Shown piece by piece: positions 62,648 through 64,000 of a DNA stretch of 64,000 nucleotides. A program made the translations under genes and the position numbers. Source of the DNA: Tepidicella xavieri (GTDB taxonomy: Bacteria > Pseudomonadota > Gammaproteobacteria > Burkholderiales > Burkholderiaceae_C); the NCBI RefSeq assembly GCF_004363315.1, contig NZ_SNYL01000001.1:139885-203884 (forward strand), in the 5' to 3' direction. The notes under the pieces were generated by a model. The model was given only the letters and a program-made list of their open reading frames with translations, was not told the origin of the DNA and searched no databases. The first letter of the stretch is position 1. Each line of letters opens with the position of its first letter.

Positions 62648-63001
62648 ATGGGCTTGAGCACACATGTTCTGGACACGATGCATGGCTGTCCGGCCGCCGG
62701 CATGCAGGTGGCGCTGTACAGCACGGATGGTGGGCAGGCCACGCTGCTCAGGCGCCTGACCCTCGATGCCGACGGCCGCAATCCCGACGGACCGCTGCTC
62801 GACCACGCTGCGCTGCGGGTGGGCACCTATCGGCTGGTGTTCGACGTCAAGGCGTATTTCGCCGCGCGTGGCGTGGCCTTGCCGGAGCCGGCCTTTCTCG
62901 ACCAGGTGACGCTGGACTTCGGCGTGGCCGATGCCTCCGCGCACTATCACGTGCCGTTGTTGGTCAGTCCCTGGAGTTACTCGACCTACCGTGGCAGTTG
63001 A
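62648..63001 (+). CDS. hiuH: 5-hydroxyisourate hydrolase (transthyretin-like)
   Basis: Opens 5-hydroxyisourate to OHCU, the substrate of the UraD domain nearby. The 117-residue protein has the family N-terminus LSTHVLDTMHGCPA and the diagnostic C-terminal YRGS. His residues in HVLD, YHVPLL and the final tetrapeptide form the active site. ATG 62648 begins the conserved sequence. Its end overlaps the start of xdhC by 11 bases. Confidence 0.96.
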   Translation: MGLSTHVLDTMHGCPAAGMQVALYSTDGGQATLLRRLTLDADGRNPDGPLLDHAALRVGTYRLVFDVKAYFAARGVALPEPAFLDQVTLDFGVADASAHYHVPLLVSPWSYSTYRGS

Positions 63002-63833
63002 GCCGCAGCCCTTGGTCGGTGGCGATTTGCCTGCCGTGCTCCACCGGCTGGAGGCCGGGGAGACGGCGGTGCTGGTGGCCGTGGCGCAGACCCAGGGCTC
63101 GGCGCCGCGCGAGCGTGGCGCCTGGATGGCCGTGTTCGCCCACGACGCCTGGGGCACGATCGGCGGCGGCCAGCTCGAATGGCAGGCGATGGCCGTGGCG
63201 CGCCGCCTGCTGGCCGATCCGTGCGCTGCCATGACCGAATGGCGGTGCCCGGTGGGGCCGAGCCTGGGCCAATGCTGTGGCGGTGTGGTGCACCTGCGGG
63301 CGTGGCGGGTCGGCGCCGCCGACGTGTCGTCGCTGCGTGCCCTGTGGCAGCCGGCGCTTTTGCCGCTGGCCTTGTTTGGCGGAGGGCACGTTGGTCGCGC
63401 CTTGGTGCGGGCGCTGGTGCCGTTGCCGTTTGCCGTGCGCTGGATCGACAGCCGCGATGGCATATTTCCGGCCGATGTGCCGCCACAGGTCCAGGTGGAG
63501 CATTCCGAGCCGGTGCAGCGCGCCGTCGCCGACTTGCCCCCCGGCAGTCGCGTATTGGTGATGAGCTTCAGCCATGCTGAAGATCTGGACATCGTGGCCG
63601 CTTGTCTGGAGCGCTGCCGGCGCCAGGACGATCTGCCCTTCATCGGTCTGATCGGCTCGCGCACCAAATGGGCGGCCTTTCGGCACCGTCTGGAGGCGCG
63701 AGGCTTTGGCCCAGCCGAGCTGGACCGCGTCACCTGCCCCATCGGGCTGCCGGGCATCCGGGGCAAGGAGCCTGCCGTGATCGCGGCCAGTGTGGTGGCG
63801 CAATTGTTGCTTGATGTCTCAGGCACGCGGTGA
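62991..63833 (+). CDS. xdhC: Xanthine dehydrogenase accessory protein XdhC
   Basis: Binds molybdenum cofactor, promotes its sulfuration and inserts it into xanthine dehydrogenase. The 280-residue protein has the N-terminal XdhC domain (VAQTQGSAPRERGAWMAV, GTIGGGQLEWQAM, LGQCCGGVVHL with the conserved cysteines) and a Rossmann-like C-terminal half (LALFGGGHVGRALV, FIGLIGSRTKWAAFRHRL, PIGLPGIRGKEPAVIAASV). The start is the GTG at 62991, inside the last codons of hiuH. The xdhA and xdhB genes are not in the window. Confidence 0.92.
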   Translation: MAVEPQPLVGGDLPAVLHRLEAGETAVLVAVAQTQGSAPRERGAWMAVFAHDAWGTIGGGQLEWQAMAVARRLLADPCAAMTEWRCPVGPSLGQCCGGVVHLRAWRVGAADVSSLRALWQPALLPLALFGGGHVGRALVRALVPLPFAVRWIDSRDGIFPADVPPQVQVEHSEPVQRAVADLPPGSRVLVMSFSHAEDLDIVAACLERCRRQDDLPFIGLIGSRTKWAAFRHRLEARGFGPAELDRVTCPIGLPGIRGKEPAVIAASVVAQLLLDVSGTR

Positions 63834-63860
63834 GAGGCGGTGGCTGGTGCAGTCCACCGA

Positions 63861-63874
63861 AACTGTATACACTT
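63861..63874. promoter_or_regulatory. Second copy of the palindromic operator (site 2)
   Basis: AACTGTATACACTT differs from the corresponding 14 bases of site 1 (62578-62591) at one position. It lies 27 bases after the xdhC stop and about 117 bases before an ATG at 63992, so it probably controls the next transcription unit to the right. Confidence 0.6.
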
Positions 63875-63991
63875 CGTGCTCCGTGGTCGCCGCGGCGCCT
63901 GTGTGTGACGCGACCGTTCGGGGTTCACAGCGCCCGCAGTGGTGAACCCGTGCTTCACAAGCCGGTGCGTCCGGCGTTTTGGCAAGCCACC

Positions 63992-64000
63992 ATGGAAACG
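63992..64000 (+). CDS. Possible start of the next gene (three codons visible)
   Basis: ATG GAA ACG at the right edge could start a plus-strand gene controlled by operator site 2. Only Met-Glu-Thr is visible, so neither the frame nor the product can be confirmed. The 158 bases between the xdhC stop and this ATG hold operator site 2 and a small inverted repeat (GTTCAC at about 63922, GTGAAC at about 63941), with no other coding signal. Confidence 0.2.

Noticed and set aside
62991-63001. The hiuH-xdhC overlap as a frameshifted single gene
   Set aside because: hiuH ends with the complete diagnostic YRGS and a stop; xdhC has its own GTG and full-length domains, so this is an ordinary gene overlap.

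Overview
The window is a high-GC, gene-dense chromosomal segment from a betaproteobacterium, most likely Burkholderiales and close to Comamonadaceae. The grounds are synteny and protein sequence: the block DUF177-rpmF-plsX-fabH-fabD-fabG-acpP-fabF-rpoE-rseA-rseB-mucD-lepA-lepB-rnc-era-recO-pdxJ-acpS-nagZ, the rubredoxin-pilG-pilH-pilI-pilJ-chpA block, and hemL next to a ThiD-like kinase. The genus cannot be fixed from the sequence alone. I see no insertion sequence, prophage, CRISPR array, plasmid gene or rRNA operon.

Layout. (1) 1-2.5 kb: the tail of a small membrane protein, then a lysine 2-monooxygenase/amidase pair (davB-davA) that converts lysine to 5-aminovalerate. (2) 2.6-7.2 kb, minus strand: tRNA-Ser(CGA), trpS with an extra C-terminal domain, an M50-type membrane protease, a YciO-like protein, a DMT transporter and a PHP phosphatase. 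(3) 7.2-9.7 kb: murJ and a SirB1-type protein, then purM on the minus strand. (4) 10.8-15.4 kb: perM-like transporter, hda, HAD-IB phosphatase, pcnB and folK, mostly overlapping by 1-4 bases. (5) 15.4-16.7 kb: pdxH and a ChaC-like cyclotransferase on the minus strand. (6) 16.7-35.9 kb: the long ribosome/fatty-acid/sigma-E/maturation block, starting with a strong sigma-70 promoter before rpmF and ending at nagZ. (7) 36-40.2 kb, minus strand: LON-domain protein, accD, tRNA-Asn(GTT), hemL and a ThiD-like kinase. (8) 40.2-50.5 kb: rubredoxin, then a chemosensory operon of the type that controls type IV pili (pilG, pilH, pilI, pilJ and a 1722-residue multi-HPt ChpA kinase), followed by an orphan periplasmic binding protein. 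(9) 50.5-57.8 kb: photolyase (minus), SemiSWEET, yqgE, ruvX, pyrR, pyrB, an apparently inactive dihydroorotase homologue, a PlsC-like acyltransferase and a DUF2889 protein. (10) 57.8-64 kb: a ureide (uric acid catabolism) locus with an M20 hydrolase, a uraD-allantoate amidohydrolase fusion, puuE and a GntR regulator on the minus strand, and hiuH and xdhC on the plus strand. A perfect 16-bp palindrome lies between the divergent arms, and a near copy sits just before the right edge.

How the genes work together. Most of the window is housekeeping: envelope lipid synthesis, envelope stress response, protein export and RNA processing, pyrimidine, purine, folate, B6, thiamine and heme metabolism. 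The accessory content is lysine catabolism at the left edge, the pilus chemosensory system with its adjacent binding protein, and the ureide locus at the right edge. The ureide locus holds the steps after uricase: HIU hydrolysis, OHCU decarboxylation, allantoin opening and allantoate cleavage. The uricase and the xanthine dehydrogenase subunits are not in view and may lie beyond base 64000. I did not find a convincing undescribed defence or mobile system. The points most worth a second look are the ureide operator pair, the fusion enzyme, the kinase with an altered active-site motif, the terminator-like hairpin directly ahead of lepA, and the binding protein attached to the pilus chemosensory operon.
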